DNA from: Mesonia sp008017825
GTDB taxonomy: Bacteria; Bacteroidota; Bacteroidia; Flavobacteriales; Flavobacteriaceae
Length of the DNA: 64,000 bases
Direction of reading: 5' to 3'
Assembly (NCBI RefSeq): GCF_008017825.1
Contig: NZ_VRLS01000086.1
Span: 248,001-312,000 of the forward strand
The position numbers and the translations under genes are program-made. Position 1 is the stretch's first letter. Every line of letters starts with the position of its first letter. Below the pieces are notes generated by a model, which did not search any database, was not told where the DNA came from, and saw nothing but the letters and a program-made list of their open reading frames with translations. This document shows positions 18,096 through 26,609 of this stretch, piece by piece.

Positions 18096-18125
18096 TTGTG
18101 AAAAAAGATAAACCTTGTATATTTG
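18096..18125 (+). promoter_or_regulatory. Near-perfect promoter of the SRP RNA
   Basis: TTG at 18096-18098 (CTTG in full), exactly 19 nt, then TATATTTG at 18118-18125. This matches TTTG-N19-TAnnTTTG, and transcription would begin near 18130, the first base of the RNA closing stem. Confidence 0.85.
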
Positions 18126-18129
18126 CACC

Positions 18130-18230
18130 GGCAAGTCCCACACAACCAGCTCCTGCTGAATCCCCCAGGGCGGGAACGCAGCAAGGGTAAGCGGTCGTAG
18201 CGGTGTGATGTGGGTAGCTTGCCTTTTTTT
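18130..18230 (+). ncRNA. ffs: Bacterial small signal recognition particle RNA (4.5S RNA)
   Basis: About 95 nt that fold to a single hairpin: GGCAAG (18130-18135) pairs with CTTGCC (18218-18223), and CCCACAC pairs with GTGATGTGGG inside it. The apical part has the conserved SRP core: CAGGGCGGGAACGCAGCAAGGGTAAG carries the tetraloop and Ffh-binding internal loop seen in all bacterial 4.5S RNAs (GG-AA and AGCAAGG). A U7 run follows immediately and completes a terminator. The RNA joins Ffh to deliver nascent membrane proteins to FtsY. Start set by the adjacent promoter. Confidence 0.95.
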
Positions 18231-18314
18231 GTACCCAAAACTCAAAGAATTTTCTTCTCTGCATTTTTTCACTTTCGCTTCAAAAGTCGATATTTGCCAC
18301 TTATCTCAATCTAC

Positions 18315-19121
18315 ATGTCAAAACAAGTTGTATTAATTACTGGAGCATCTTCTGGTATAGGAAAATCTATAGGAGAATATTTACATCAAAAAGACTATAA
18401 AGTTTACGGTACTAGCCGAAACCCAAAGCATAAAGAGCTCAATGGAATACATTTCGTAGCTCTAGATGTAACCTCTTCAGAAACTATTTCTTCCGCTGTA
18501 GCGAAAATATTAGAAAAAGAAGGAAGAATAGACTTTCTTATCAATAATGCTGGAATGGGAATTACAGGTCCTATTGAAGAAACACCAGACGAAGAAATTA
18601 AAAAAGTTTTTGACACCAATTATTTTGGTGTTATAAAAGTGATTAAGGCTGTGTTACCAAGTATGCGGGCACAAAAAAGCGGTTTTATTATTAATATAAC
18701 CTCGATTGCGGGTTATATGGGGTTGCCTTATCGCGGAATTTATTCTGCTACCAAAGGAGCTTTAGAACTTACTACAGAAGCTTTTAGAATGGAGTTGAAA
18801 GAGTTCGGAATTAAAATGACGAACATTGCTCCTGGAGATTTTGCCACCAATATTGCGGCTGGGAGGTATCACGCTCCTGTAAAAGAGAATTCTCCTTACA
18901 AGAAAAATTATGGAAATACGTTAGCAATAATGGATAAGCACGTAAGCAGTGGTGAAGATCCTATCGTAATGGCAAAAAAAGTATATGAAGTAATGCAAGA
19001 AAAAAATCCTACTATACACTATAAAGTAGGAGAATGGTTACAGAAAGCCAGTATAGCTTTAAAGCATATTTTGCCCGATAAAATGTATGAAAAAATGCTT
19101 ATGAATCATTATAAACTATAA
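18315..19121 (+). CDS. SDR family oxidoreductase
   Basis: Classical short-chain dehydrogenase/reductase of 268 residues when started at ATG 18315 (MSKQVVLITGASSGIGK). The longer open frame back to 18210 runs through the SRP RNA terminator and is rejected. Motifs: nucleotide-binding TGASSGIG (residues 9-16), NNAG, the catalytic Ser in ITSIAG, and YSATK (Tyr and Lys). An Arg in YGTSRNP after strand 2 suggests preference for NADP(H). The C-terminus is helical and may bind a membrane. The substrate cannot be predicted. It is 23 nt upstream of the transaldolase-like gene, so they may be cotranscribed. Confidence 0.88.
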   Translation: MSKQVVLITGASSGIGKSIGEYLHQKDYKVYGTSRNPKHKELNGIHFVALDVTSSETISSAVAKILEKEGRIDFLINNAGMGITGPIEETPDEEIKKVFDTNYFGVIKVIKAVLPSMRAQKSGFIINITSIAGYMGLPYRGIYSATKGALELTTEAFRMELKEFGIKMTNIAPGDFATNIAAGRYHAPVKENSPYKKNYGNTLAIMDKHVSSGEDPIVMAKKVYEVMQEKNPTIHYKVGEWLQKASIALKHILPDKMYEKMLMNHYKL

Positions 19122-19144
19122 CTTTACGGAAAAAACAGATCAAC

Positions 19145-19801
19145 ATGAAATTTTTTATAGACACAGCAAATTTAGATCAGATTAAAGAAGCTCAAGATTT
19201 AGGAGTCTTAGATGGTGTAACTACCAATCCTTCTTTAATGGCAAAAGAAGGTATTTCTGGAAAAGAAAATATTTTACAACATTATAAAGATATTTGTGAG
19301 ATAGTAGATGGAGATGTGAGTGCAGAGGTGATTGCAACAGATTTTGATACTATGGTTAAAGAGGGTGAAGAGCTTGCTGCTTTACACGATCAAATCATTG
19401 TAAAGATTCCTATGATCAAAGATGGGATTAAGGCTATTAAATACTTTAGTGATAAAGGAATCAAAACCAATTGTACATTAGTTTTTTCTGCTGGTCAAGC
19501 ATTGTTAGCAGCAAAAGCAGGAGCTACCTATGTTTCTCCGTTTATAGGAAGATTAGATGATATCTCTAGTGACGGATTAAGTCTTATTAGTGAGATTAAA
19601 CTTATTTATGATAACTATGGTTTTGCAACCGAAATTTTGGCTGCTTCAGTAAGACATACGATGCACGTAATAGATTGTGCTAAAATTGGTGCAGATGTGA
19701 TGACTGGACCTTTAAGTTCTATTGAAGGTTTGTTAAAACACCCTTTGACGGATATTGGTTTAGAAAAATTCTTAGCAGATTATAAGAAAACCAACGGATA
19801 A
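19145..19801 (+). CDS. fsa: Transaldolase-like protein / fructose-6-phosphate aldolase
   Basis: TalC/FSA-type class I aldolase of 218 residues, the short single-domain form of transaldolase. Conserved blocks: FIDTANLDQIKEA at the N-terminus, GVTTNPSLMAKEG, the Schiff-base lysine in IIVKIPM (about residue 84), and AASVRHTMHV. The short form either moves dihydroxyacetone units in the pentose-phosphate pathway or cleaves fructose 6-phosphate; sequence alone does not separate these. In Flavobacteriaceae it usually serves as the transaldolase. It ends at a strong bidirectional terminator. Confidence 0.9.
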   Translation: MKFFIDTANLDQIKEAQDLGVLDGVTTNPSLMAKEGISGKENILQHYKDICEIVDGDVSAEVIATDFDTMVKEGEELAALHDQIIVKIPMIKDGIKAIKYFSDKGIKTNCTLVFSAGQALLAAKAGATYVSPFIGRLDDISSDGLSLISEIKLIYDNYGFATEILAASVRHTMHVIDCAKIGADVMTGPLSSIEGLLKHPLTDIGLEKFLADYKKTNG

Positions 19802-19819
19802 AACTCAATTAAATAAAAT

Positions 19820-19849
19820 AAAAAAAGCGCTCATTTGAGCGCTTTTTTT
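19820..19849. terminator. Bidirectional terminator, fsa / thioredoxin-fold lipoprotein
   Basis: A-run, stem AAAGCGCTCA / TGAGCGCTTT with short loop, T-run of seven. Its end overlaps the stop of the minus-strand gene at 19848. Confidence 0.9.
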
Positions 19850-21272
19850 ATTGATTTAAAAATTGTAAAATCTTGTTTTCAAAATTAGGATCCTCGAGAT
19901 TTAATCTGTTTTGAACAATATTACCTTGATTGTCAATAATTAAAACTTTATCTATAAAACTTTTATATAAATAACGTTCGTTTTTTCTATCTCTAATCTG
20001 ATATTCAAAAGCTTTATCGTAACCAAAATTCTCAATTGATTTTTTCCAAAGCTTAGTGTCTTCTTCATCAATATTTACCGCAATAAAAGTAATTTCGGGA
20101 TATTTATTTCGCAGCTCATTAATAAGATGGTGGTGTAGTTTATGATTTTCTACAAATAAAGACCAAGTATAGGTAATAACAGGTTTTTTTGATATAGCAG
20201 AAAATTTTAGCTTTTCCCCATCAGCAGACAAAAGTTTAGCATCTGAAACATTTTTACCTATAAAATATCTTTTTTGAAGGTTGCCTAAGTTTTTTAACTC
20301 CTTTAATTGGTCTTTAGGTAAATTAAACTTATTTAATAAACTAATGGTAGAATCAATTTGCCCATCACTTACTGAAAAATTGATCTGTTTCTTTGCTATT
20401 TTGCTCAAAAAACTATTTCTTATATTTTTAATTTTAAATAAACTATCGCTCAAATAAAGACGTTGTTTTATATTTTCAATGGTATTCGCCTTAAAGCAAT
20501 GAGAGGGATTTTCTGTTTCATTATCAATGCAAGTCTCTATGGCTTTATTTTTTAGATAATTGTCTAAAAAGCGTTGATACGTGTAATAAGACTGGATTGA
20601 AGCATCATTAAAATTCACATTTTTACGATAGTCGAAAAAATCATTAGGAATTTCACTTCTAAAATCACTAAAATATCTATTGATTAAATAGGCATAGCGT
20701 TCTCTTAAATCATAATATTCATAATCAATGGTTTTATGAGCTACTTCCGTAAAGGTCTCAGAAAACTCGTACTTATCTTTTAAAGATGCTAACCTTTCTA
20801 ATTTGAAATTTTTTATCGAATCGGTTTTTTTAGCAAAATCATCCGGACTCATTTTATAATAAGAAAGGATAAGGTCATTGTCTTTCTCATTAAGAAGATA
20901 CATCTCCATCAAAAAATTGTTTTCATGAGATTTATCGTTTGTGTACATTAATGATTCGTCAAATTCATCCATGTTTACACGTAGAAGTAAACTGTCTCCT
21001 TCTTCTATATAAAAAACTTGACTTTCGGGAGTGTGTCTAAAAGTATAAAGACCAGGGGAAAATTTTTCTTGGTTAAAAGTATACGAGAATTTTTTGTTCT
21101 TATCTAGAAAAATAGAATCTATGAGTTCGTTATTCTTTTCTAAAGTTATATAATCGTAATTACTTTTAACAATTTCTCCGGCTAAATAAGTGCCATTAGT
21201 GTTCTCAGATTCCTTTTTACAGGAGAATAGAGATAATACTAAAGAAAAAGTTAATAATAATTTAGAATTCAT
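19848..21272 (-). CDS. Thioredoxin-fold lipoprotein lacking the CxxC motif (TlpA/DUF4369-like)
   Basis: A 474-residue lipoprotein: signal peptide with lipobox LFSC (Cys about residue 18). Residues about 25-110 resemble the DUF4369 beta domain found before TlpA-type thioredoxins in Bacteroidota (FTFRHTPESQVFYIEEGDSLLLRVN). The middle (about 115-330) is helical. The C-terminus (about 345-474) reads like a TlpA domain: DAKLLSADGEKLKFSAISKKPV, then KYPEITFIAVNIDEE and VLIIDNQGNIVQNRL. At the place where TlpA proteins have WxxWCxxC, this protein has TWSLFVENH, so disulfide exchange is unlikely. It may bind or scaffold rather than catalyse. It is a single gene; the promoter is not obvious. Confidence 0.75.
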   Translation of the reverse strand: MNSKLLLTFSLVLSLFSCKKESENTNGTYLAGEIVKSNYDYITLEKNNELIDSIFLDKNKKFSYTFNQEKFSPGLYTFRHTPESQVFYIEEGDSLLLRVNMDEFDESLMYTNDKSHENNFLMEMYLLNEKDNDLILSYYKMSPDDFAKKTDSIKNFKLERLASLKDKYEFSETFTEVAHKTIDYEYYDLRERYAYLINRYFSDFRSEIPNDFFDYRKNVNFNDASIQSYYTYQRFLDNYLKNKAIETCIDNETENPSHCFKANTIENIKQRLYLSDSLFKIKNIRNSFLSKIAKKQINFSVSDGQIDSTISLLNKFNLPKDQLKELKNLGNLQKRYFIGKNVSDAKLLSADGEKLKFSAISKKPVITYTWSLFVENHKLHHHLINELRNKYPEITFIAVNIDEEDTKLWKKSIENFGYDKAFEYQIRDRKNERYLYKSFIDKVLIIDNQGNIVQNRLNLEDPNFENKILQFLNQ

Positions 21273-21413
21273 GAGTAGTTATAAATCATTAATATGGGTA
21301 ATTATGGGGGTTGGCCAAAGACAAATATAGAGTATGTAGAATCTTAGTTTGTTAATTAGTAGTTAAAAGGAAAAGATGAAAAGTTAATCTTTCTTGATGT
21401 AGTTTTTATTAGT

Positions 21414-21421
21414 TACTTTTG
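21414..21421 (+). promoter_or_regulatory. -7 box of the ABC-F gene
   Basis: TACTTTTG matches TAnnTTTG; predicted start of transcription near 21427, about 14 nt before ATG 21441. A TTG at 21394-21396 is 17 nt upstream. Confidence 0.55.
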
Positions 21422-21440
21422 CCAAAATTTTAAGAGAAAT

Positions 21441-23066
21441 ATGTTATCAGTATCTAATTTATCGGTTCAATTTGGAAAGAGGGTTCTTTTTGATGAAGTG
21501 AACACTACTTTTACACAGGGCAATTGCTACGGAATTATAGGAGCAAATGGAGCAGGAAAATCTACATTTTTAAAGATACTTTCTAGAAAATCTGAACCTA
21601 CTTCAGGTCACGTTCATTTAGAGCCTGGCAAGCGTATGTCTGTGTTAGAACAAAATCATAATTTATATGATGAGCATCCTGTTTTAGAAACTGTGTTAAA
21701 AGGAAATCAGCCTTTATACAAAGTTAAAGCAGAAATGGATGCGCTTTACGCGGATTATACCGATGAAAATGCTGATAGAATAGGGGAGCTACAAGTAACC
21801 TTCGAAGAAATGAACGGTTGGAATGCAGAGAGTGATGCGGCTTCTTTACTTTCAAACTTAGGTATTAAAGCAGATTTGCATTATTCCCTTATGAAAGACT
21901 TAGATGGTAAGCAAAAGGTACGTGTGTTATTAGCACAAGCACTATTTGGAAATCCAGATGTCTTGATTATGGATGAGCCTACCAATGATTTAGATTATGA
22001 AACTATTTCTTGGTTAGAACATTTCTTAGCAAATTATGACAATACGGTAATTGTTGTTTCTCACGACCGTCACTTTTTAGATGCGGTTTGTACTCATATT
22101 TCAGATATCGATTTTGGTAAGATTAATCATTTTAGCGGTAATTATTCATTTTGGTATGAGTCTTCACAATTAGCAGCAAGACAACGTTCACAACAAAACA
22201 AAAAAGCCGAAGAGAAAAAGAAGGAACTTCAAGAATTTATTCAGCGTTTTAGTGCCAACGTAGCAAAATCTAAACAAGCTACTTCGCGTAAGAAAATGAT
22301 TGATAAATTAAATATTGAAGAAATTAAGCCTTCTAGTAGAAGATATCCTGCTATTATTTTTGAAAGAGAAAGAGAGGCTGGAGATCAAATCTTAAATATT
22401 GAAGGCTTAGAAGCTTCTATAGAAGGAGAAACTCTATTTAAAAATATAGATATTAATCTTAATAAAGGCGATAAGGTAGTCGTTTTCTCTAGAGATTCTC
22501 GTGCTACTACTGCTTTTTATGAAATTATAAACGGTAAGCAAGAAGCTGTAAGTGGGAAATTTCAATGGGGAATTACTACAAACCAATCTTATTTACCTTT
22601 AGATAATGCAGCATTTTTTGAAGAAGACCTTGCTTTAGTAGATTGGTTAAGACAATATGCTAAAACAGAAGAAGAAAGAGAGGAAGTTCATATTAGAGGT
22701 TTCTTAGGTAAAATGCTTTTTAGTGGTGAAGAAGCCTTAAAAACAGCTAAAGTACTTTCTGGAGGAGAAAAAGTGCGTTGTATGTTAAGTAGAATGATGA
22801 TGATGCGTGCTAACGTATTAATGTTAGACGAACCTACGAACCACTTAGACTTAGAGTCAATTACAGCTTTTAATAATTCGCTTAAGAATTTTAAAGGTAC
22901 CATTATGTTTACTACTCACGATCACGAGTTTTCTCAAACAGTTGGTAATAGAGTTGTAGAATTAACTCCAAATGGAGTAATAGATCGTTACCTTACATTT
23001 GATGAGTATATGAGTGATTCAAAGATTAAAGAGCAAAGAGATAAAATGTATAGCGTTAATGCTTAA
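21441..23066 (+). CDS. ABC-F family ATPase (YbiT-like) with one degenerate ATP site
   Basis: Soluble protein of 541 residues with two ABC domains joined by a charged helical linker (about 235-320), and no membrane segments, as in ribosome-associated ABC-F translation factors. Domain 1 has intact Walker A GANGAGKS (34-41) and Walker B LIMDEPTNDLD (about 175-185), but its signature is DLDGKQKVR rather than LSGGQ. Domain 2 has a good signature LSGGEKVR (439-446) and Walker B LMLDEPTNHLD, but its Walker A is replaced by SRDSRATTA (350-358), with Thr where the phosphate-binding Lys belongs. One composite site therefore looks intact and the other dead. Likely acts at the ribosome E site; exact role unknown. 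It has its own promoter. Confidence 0.88.
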   Translation: MLSVSNLSVQFGKRVLFDEVNTTFTQGNCYGIIGANGAGKSTFLKILSRKSEPTSGHVHLEPGKRMSVLEQNHNLYDEHPVLETVLKGNQPLYKVKAEMDALYADYTDENADRIGELQVTFEEMNGWNAESDAASLLSNLGIKADLHYSLMKDLDGKQKVRVLLAQALFGNPDVLIMDEPTNDLDYETISWLEHFLANYDNTVIVVSHDRHFLDAVCTHISDIDFGKINHFSGNYSFWYESSQLAARQRSQQNKKAEEKKKELQEFIQRFSANVAKSKQATSRKKMIDKLNIEEIKPSSRRYPAIIFEREREAGDQILNIEGLEASIEGETLFKNIDINLNKGDKVVVFSRDSRATTAFYEIINGKQEAVSGKFQWGITTNQSYLPLDNAAFFEEDLALVDWLRQYAKTEEEREEVHIRGFLGKMLFSGEEALKTAKVLSGGEKVRCMLSRMMMMRANVLMLDEPTNHLDLESITAFNNSLKNFKGTIMFTTHDHEFSQTVGNRVVELTPNGVIDRYLTFDEYMSDSKIKEQRDKMYSVNA

Positions 23067-23104
23067 TAATTTATTGATAGGCTATAGCTTTATTACAGCG
23101 ATAA

Positions 23105-23117
23105 TTCCGCGAAAGCG
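23105..23117. repeat. Variant of the dispersed GC-rich palindrome (intergenic)
   Basis: TTCCGCGAAAGCG, differing from the consensus TTCCGCGGAAGCG at one base. It lies in the 3' region of the ABC-F gene, before its terminator, and is identical to the copy at 36050-36062. Confidence 0.5.
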
Positions 23118-23193
23118 CTATTGATAGTTTAACGAACATTTTTATCTATAATTTTAAAATCTTATTGGTATTAAATAAAAGTCATTTTTTTAA

Positions 23194-23226
23194 AAAACCT
23201 TTCTATTCAATTAGAAAGGTTTTTCT
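23194..23226. terminator. Terminator after the ABC-F gene
   Basis: Stem AAAACCTTTCTA / TAGAAAGGTTTT with a 6-nt loop and T-rich tail, directly before the MFS gene at 23250. Confidence 0.85.
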
Positions 23227-23249
23227 ATTTTTAGAAAAAATTAAGAAAA

Positions 23250-24578
23250 ATGCAACAGCTACCCAAAGGGAACAAAAAATTATTAAACGCTTGGGCGTTT
23301 TATGATTGGGCTAATTCGGTTTACAACTTGGTGATTTCTTCAGCGGTGTTTCCTATTTTTTACGGGGCATTAACTATTTTGAAAGATGAAGATGGAAATG
23401 TAATTACAGATCAAGTAAGTTTCTTAGGTTTTGAATGGAACAATGACACGCTCATAAGTTATGTGACTGCTTTTGCTTTTTTGACAGTCTCAATCTTGAG
23501 TCCGTTTTTAAGTGGAATTGCAGATTATGTAGGAAATAAGAAAAGCTTTATGAAGTTTTTCTGTTATCTGGGAGCTATCTCTTGTATTGGTTTATTTTGG
23601 TTTAATCTTGATCATTTATGGTTTGGGTTATTGTGTTATTATTTAGCATTGATTGGGTTTTGGGGAAGTATTGTTTTTTATAATTCTTACCTTCCAGATA
23701 TTGCTTTTCCAAATCAACAAGATAAGATTAGTGCTAAAGGCTATTCTTTAGGATATATAGGAAGCGTTATTTTATTACTGATTTGTTTAGCGATGATCTT
23801 AATGTATGAAACTTTTGGATTCGAAGATAAAGGCTTGCCAACTCGACTTTCTTTTATCCTTACAGGAGTTTGGTGGATTGGTTTTAGCCAGTATACCTAT
23901 TATTATCTTCCGCAAGGAAATAAGAAACAAAAACTGACAAGAAATGTAGTTTTTAATGGTTTTAAAGAGCTAAAACAAATCTGGATTAAGATTAAAGAGA
24001 ATTTACAGTTAAAAAGGTATCTATATGCTTTTTTCATGTATAGCATGGCAGTACAAACGATTATGCTTATAGCTACTTATTTTGGTATTGAAGAATTAGA
24101 TTGGGGTACACAAGATGCTACCACAGGATTAATTATTAGTATTTTACTAATACAATTAGTAGCTGTTCTAGGAGCCACATTAACTTCGAGATTATCTTCT
24201 AAATTAGGTAATATTAAGGTTTTAATCGGTTTAAACCTTATTTGGATAGCCATCTGTGCTTTTGCGTATTTCATAGAAACTCCTGTTCAGTTTTACATTA
24301 CTGCTGCTTTTGTAGGTTTGGTGATGGGGGGAATACAATCTTTATCTAGATCTACATATTCAAAATTATTACCTGAAAATGCTATAGATACAGCTTCTTA
24401 TTTTAGTTTTTATGATGTTTCAGAAAAAATAGGAATTGTTATAGGAATGCTTTCTTATGGCTTTATTGCTGAAAAAACAGGAAGTATAAGAACTACCATT
24501 CTCTTTTTTATTGTGTTTTTTGTACTTGGAGTAATATTTCTTTTACGAGTTCCAAAACAAAGTGTTAAAATTAAATAA
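23250..24578 (+). CDS. MFS transporter, UMF1 / Atg22-like family
   Basis: Integral membrane protein of 442 residues with about 12 predicted transmembrane segments. The N-terminus KLLNAWAFYDWANSVYNLVI is the hallmark of the UMF1 (Atg22-like) family of the major facilitator superfamily, which in fungi exports amino acids from vacuoles. Other family parts: LSGIADYVGNKK between helices 2 and 3, and MGGIQSLSRSTYSKLLP near helix 10. The bacterial substrate is unknown. The gene is separated from its neighbours by terminators, so it is monocistronic. Confidence 0.88.
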   Translation: MQQLPKGNKKLLNAWAFYDWANSVYNLVISSAVFPIFYGALTILKDEDGNVITDQVSFLGFEWNNDTLISYVTAFAFLTVSILSPFLSGIADYVGNKKSFMKFFCYLGAISCIGLFWFNLDHLWFGLLCYYLALIGFWGSIVFYNSYLPDIAFPNQQDKISAKGYSLGYIGSVILLLICLAMILMYETFGFEDKGLPTRLSFILTGVWWIGFSQYTYYYLPQGNKKQKLTRNVVFNGFKELKQIWIKIKENLQLKRYLYAFFMYSMAVQTIMLIATYFGIEELDWGTQDATTGLIISILLIQLVAVLGATLTSRLSSKLGNIKVLIGLNLIWIAICAFAYFIETPVQFYITAAFVGLVMGGIQSLSRSTYSKLLPENAIDTASYFSFYDVSEKIGIVIGMLSYGFIAEKTGSIRTTILFFIVFFVLGVIFLLRVPKQSVKIK

Positions 24579-24585
24579 TTTTAGT

Positions 24586-24593
24586 TAAGTTTG
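24586..24593 (+). promoter_or_regulatory. -7 box of the DUF6252 lipoprotein gene
   Basis: TAAGTTTG fits TAnnTTTG; the start codon at 24619 is 25 nt further on. Confidence 0.5.
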
Positions 24594-24618
24594 TCTTTCC
24601 CAAATAAATAATATTAGA

Positions 24619-25176
24619 ATGAAAAATATGACCCTATTTAGACCCCTTATCTTGCTATTGGCTATTGTTTCTTTTGTTAGTTGTGATAATGAACCTTTAG
24701 AAGGTGAGTTTGAAGCTACTATTCCTAGCAACCCTAATAATAGTTCTAATTACACGTTTAAAGCGTTAATTGATGGTGAAGAGTTTATTGCAGATGGGGC
24801 GTTAGCTATAACCCTTATAAACGGAGAATTAGTACAAACAAGCATTTCAGGAACTTCTATTGATGGGACTTCAATCTCTGTAGCTTATATCGATAATACT
24901 ACAGGAACATTTGAGCTTTCTGACCCTTCTGAAGGAGACGGTTATGCGATGTACTCTATTTTAAACGGTCAAGAAGCTCCTTACAGTACCATGCCGTCTA
25001 ATTCTACAGGTTCTTTGGAGGTAACAGATTATGATGAAGATGGATTATTAGTTTCTGGAACTTTCTCATTTCAAGCTGAAAGAGAGGTAGAGCTAGAAGA
25101 TGGATCTACAGAAATTGAAATAGTAAGTATTACTGAAGGTGAGTTTGAAGATGTTCCTTTAACCATTAGTCAGTAA
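24619..25176 (+). CDS. DUF6252-type lipoprotein
   Basis: A 185-residue lipoprotein: the signal peptide ends at lipobox FVSC (Cys about residue 23). A short Asp/Asn/Ser linker is followed by a single beta-rich domain beginning YTFKALIDGEEFIADGA, typical of the DUF6252 family common in Flavobacteriia, and the protein is very acidic. The family is of unknown function and probably faces the outer membrane or surface. It has its own promoter box and terminator. Confidence 0.75.
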   Translation: MKNMTLFRPLILLLAIVSFVSCDNEPLEGEFEATIPSNPNNSSNYTFKALIDGEEFIADGALAITLINGELVQTSISGTSIDGTSISVAYIDNTTGTFELSDPSEGDGYAMYSILNGQEAPYSTMPSNSTGSLEVTDYDEDGLLVSGTFSFQAEREVELEDGSTEIEIVSITEGEFEDVPLTISQ

Positions 25177-25193
25177 ATAATATATAACTCTAT

Positions 25194-25224
25194 AAAAAAA
25201 GCTCCCAATTTGGGAGCTTTTTTT
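25194..25224. terminator. Bidirectional terminator, DUF6252 gene / DUF6095 gene
   Basis: A-run, stem AAAGCTCCCAA / TTGGGAGCTTT with minimal loop and T-run; it ends next to the DUF6095 stop at 25223. Confidence 0.88.
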
Positions 25225-25447
25225 ATGAGTCAAATAAAGCTTTCATTAAAGTATTTATGCCTTTAAAAATTAAAAAAATAGCTCCTCCGCAGGCTATAAT
25301 TCCTAAAATAAGTACGGCGATATATAAAGGATGTTCTCTATTATTAAAGGCGCTATATAAAATAGAAGGACCTAAAAAAATAAGTGGCATTGCGCCAGCC
25401 AAATACCTTAAACCTTTAAATAGTACCTCTTTGTTAGTTCTTTTCAT
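25223..25447 (-). CDS. Small membrane protein, DUF6095 family
   Basis: A 74-residue protein with two transmembrane helices (about residues 13-33 and 41-65) and a basic N-terminus MKRTNKEVLFKGLRYL. It matches the flavobacterial DUF6095 family, whose function is unknown. Its start overlaps the end of murQ by 14 nt, indicating translational coupling and a stable association with muropeptide recycling. It should lie in the inner membrane. Confidence 0.8.
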   Translation of the reverse strand: MKRTNKEVLFKGLRYLAGAMPLIFLGPSILYSAFNNREHPLYIAVLILGIIACGGAIFLIFKGINTLMKALFDS

Positions 25448-26261
25448 TTTCTAATATATTTTCAACAGCTCGTCTCACACTTCCGTGGAAACGTAATTGT
25501 TCATTTGCTATTTTATATGTTGCTTGTGTAGCTTCCATAATCATTTTAATCCCTCTTTCAACTAGTTTGTCATTACTAAGTTGCATATCTACCATTTTAT
25601 TGCCTTTCACACGACCTAATTGAATCATACTGCTAGTAGAGATCATATTTAAAACTAATTTTTGTGAAGTTCCTGCTTTCATTCGAGAGCTTCCTGTGAC
25701 AAATTCTGGTCCTACTACAACTTCGATAGGGAATTTTGCTACCAAAGATAACGGACTTTTAGCATTACAAGTGATACAGCCTGTAATAATGTTTTGTTGA
25801 TTACACCATTCAACCGCTCCAATTACGTAGGGAGTTGTGCCCGAGGCTGCAATTCCTATAAGAATATCTTTGGAGGAGATTTGATGTTCTTGCAAATCAA
25901 GAATTGCTTGTTCTTTACTGTCTTCAGCATTTTCTACAGCATCTCTTATTGCTTTATCGCCACCAGCAATAATACCAACCACCAAATCTTTAGAAACTCC
26001 AAAAGTCGGTGGACATTCGCTAGCGTCCAAAATTCCTAATCTACCACTTGTACCTGCACCTATATAAAATAGCCTACCTCCATCTTTTAGTTTTAAAACT
26101 ACCTGTTTAGTAAGTTCCTCTATTTGGGGTAAAGAATTTTGTACAGCTAATGGAACAGTTTGATCTTCTTGGTTGATTTTAGAAAGCAAATCACCTATTG
26201 ACATTTTTTCAAGGTGATTATGATTGCTATTTTTTTCTGTGGTTTTAATGAAGTTTTCCAT
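25434..26261 (-). CDS. murQ: N-acetylmuramic acid 6-phosphate etherase
   Basis: SIS-domain enzyme of 275 residues that cleaves the lactyl ether of MurNAc 6-phosphate to GlcNAc 6-phosphate and lactate in cell-wall recycling. The sugar-isomerase motifs GAGTSGRLGILDASECPPTFG (about 66-86, containing the catalytic Glu) and GIAASGTTPYVIGA are intact, as are the C-terminal NMISTSSMIQLGRVKGNKMVDMQ residues. It is a little short at the C-terminus relative to about 300 for enterobacterial MurQ, which is normal for Bacteroidota. First gene of a two-gene operon with DUF6095; the divergent lysozyme-like gene may act in the same wall turnover. Confidence 0.95.
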   Translation of the reverse strand: MENFIKTTEKNSNHNHLEKMSIGDLLSKINQEDQTVPLAVQNSLPQIEELTKQVVLKLKDGGRLFYIGAGTSGRLGILDASECPPTFGVSKDLVVGIIAGGDKAIRDAVENAEDSKEQAILDLQEHQISSKDILIGIAASGTTPYVIGAVEWCNQQNIITGCITCNAKSPLSLVAKFPIEVVVGPEFVTGSSRMKAGTSQKLVLNMISTSSMIQLGRVKGNKMVDMQLSNDKLVERGIKMIMEATQATYKIANEQLRFHGSVRRAVENILENEKN

Positions 26262-26338
26262 TTTGAGTTTATTAATAAGTTTTACAATTCCTAAGTATGA
26301 TAAGAATTTGATTGTAAAAATTTCTATTAATTAGAGTA

Positions 26339-26346
26339 CAAAGATA
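26339..26346 (-). promoter_or_regulatory. -7 box of murQ
   Basis: TATCTTTG on the minus strand (26346 to 26339), giving a leader of about 70 nt before the ATG at 26261. Confidence 0.5.
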
Positions 26347-26576
26347 AGTTTATTGAGTTAGTTAGAAGAGGGGATTTTGTTATTATATAAACTTGAAAAC
26401 CAATTCAAGAATCATAAAGAAATGATAATTTTAAATGATTTAAATCTGAAAACTAGAAGAAATTCCGAGTTTAGTTGTAGTGTAAAGCATTAGTTTTATT
26501 GAGTTTTTGTTTTATATGTATCTGTAAATAAGGTTTTTATATAATTTTTAATTTTTTAGTAAAGTTTAACATTTGG

Positions 26577-26609
26577 TTTGTTTTGTATTTAATAAATGTT
26601 GTATCTTTG
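26577..26609 (+). promoter_or_regulatory. Promoter of the lysozyme-like gene
   Basis: TTTG at 26577-26580, 21 nt, TATCTTTG at 26602-26609. Transcription would begin near 26615, leaving a leader of about 53 nt to the TTG start at 26668. Confidence 0.65.

Noticed and set aside
18075..18272. Reverse-strand frame over the SRP RNA region
   Set aside because: It runs across the SRP RNA hairpin and terminator; it has no promoter or family resemblance.
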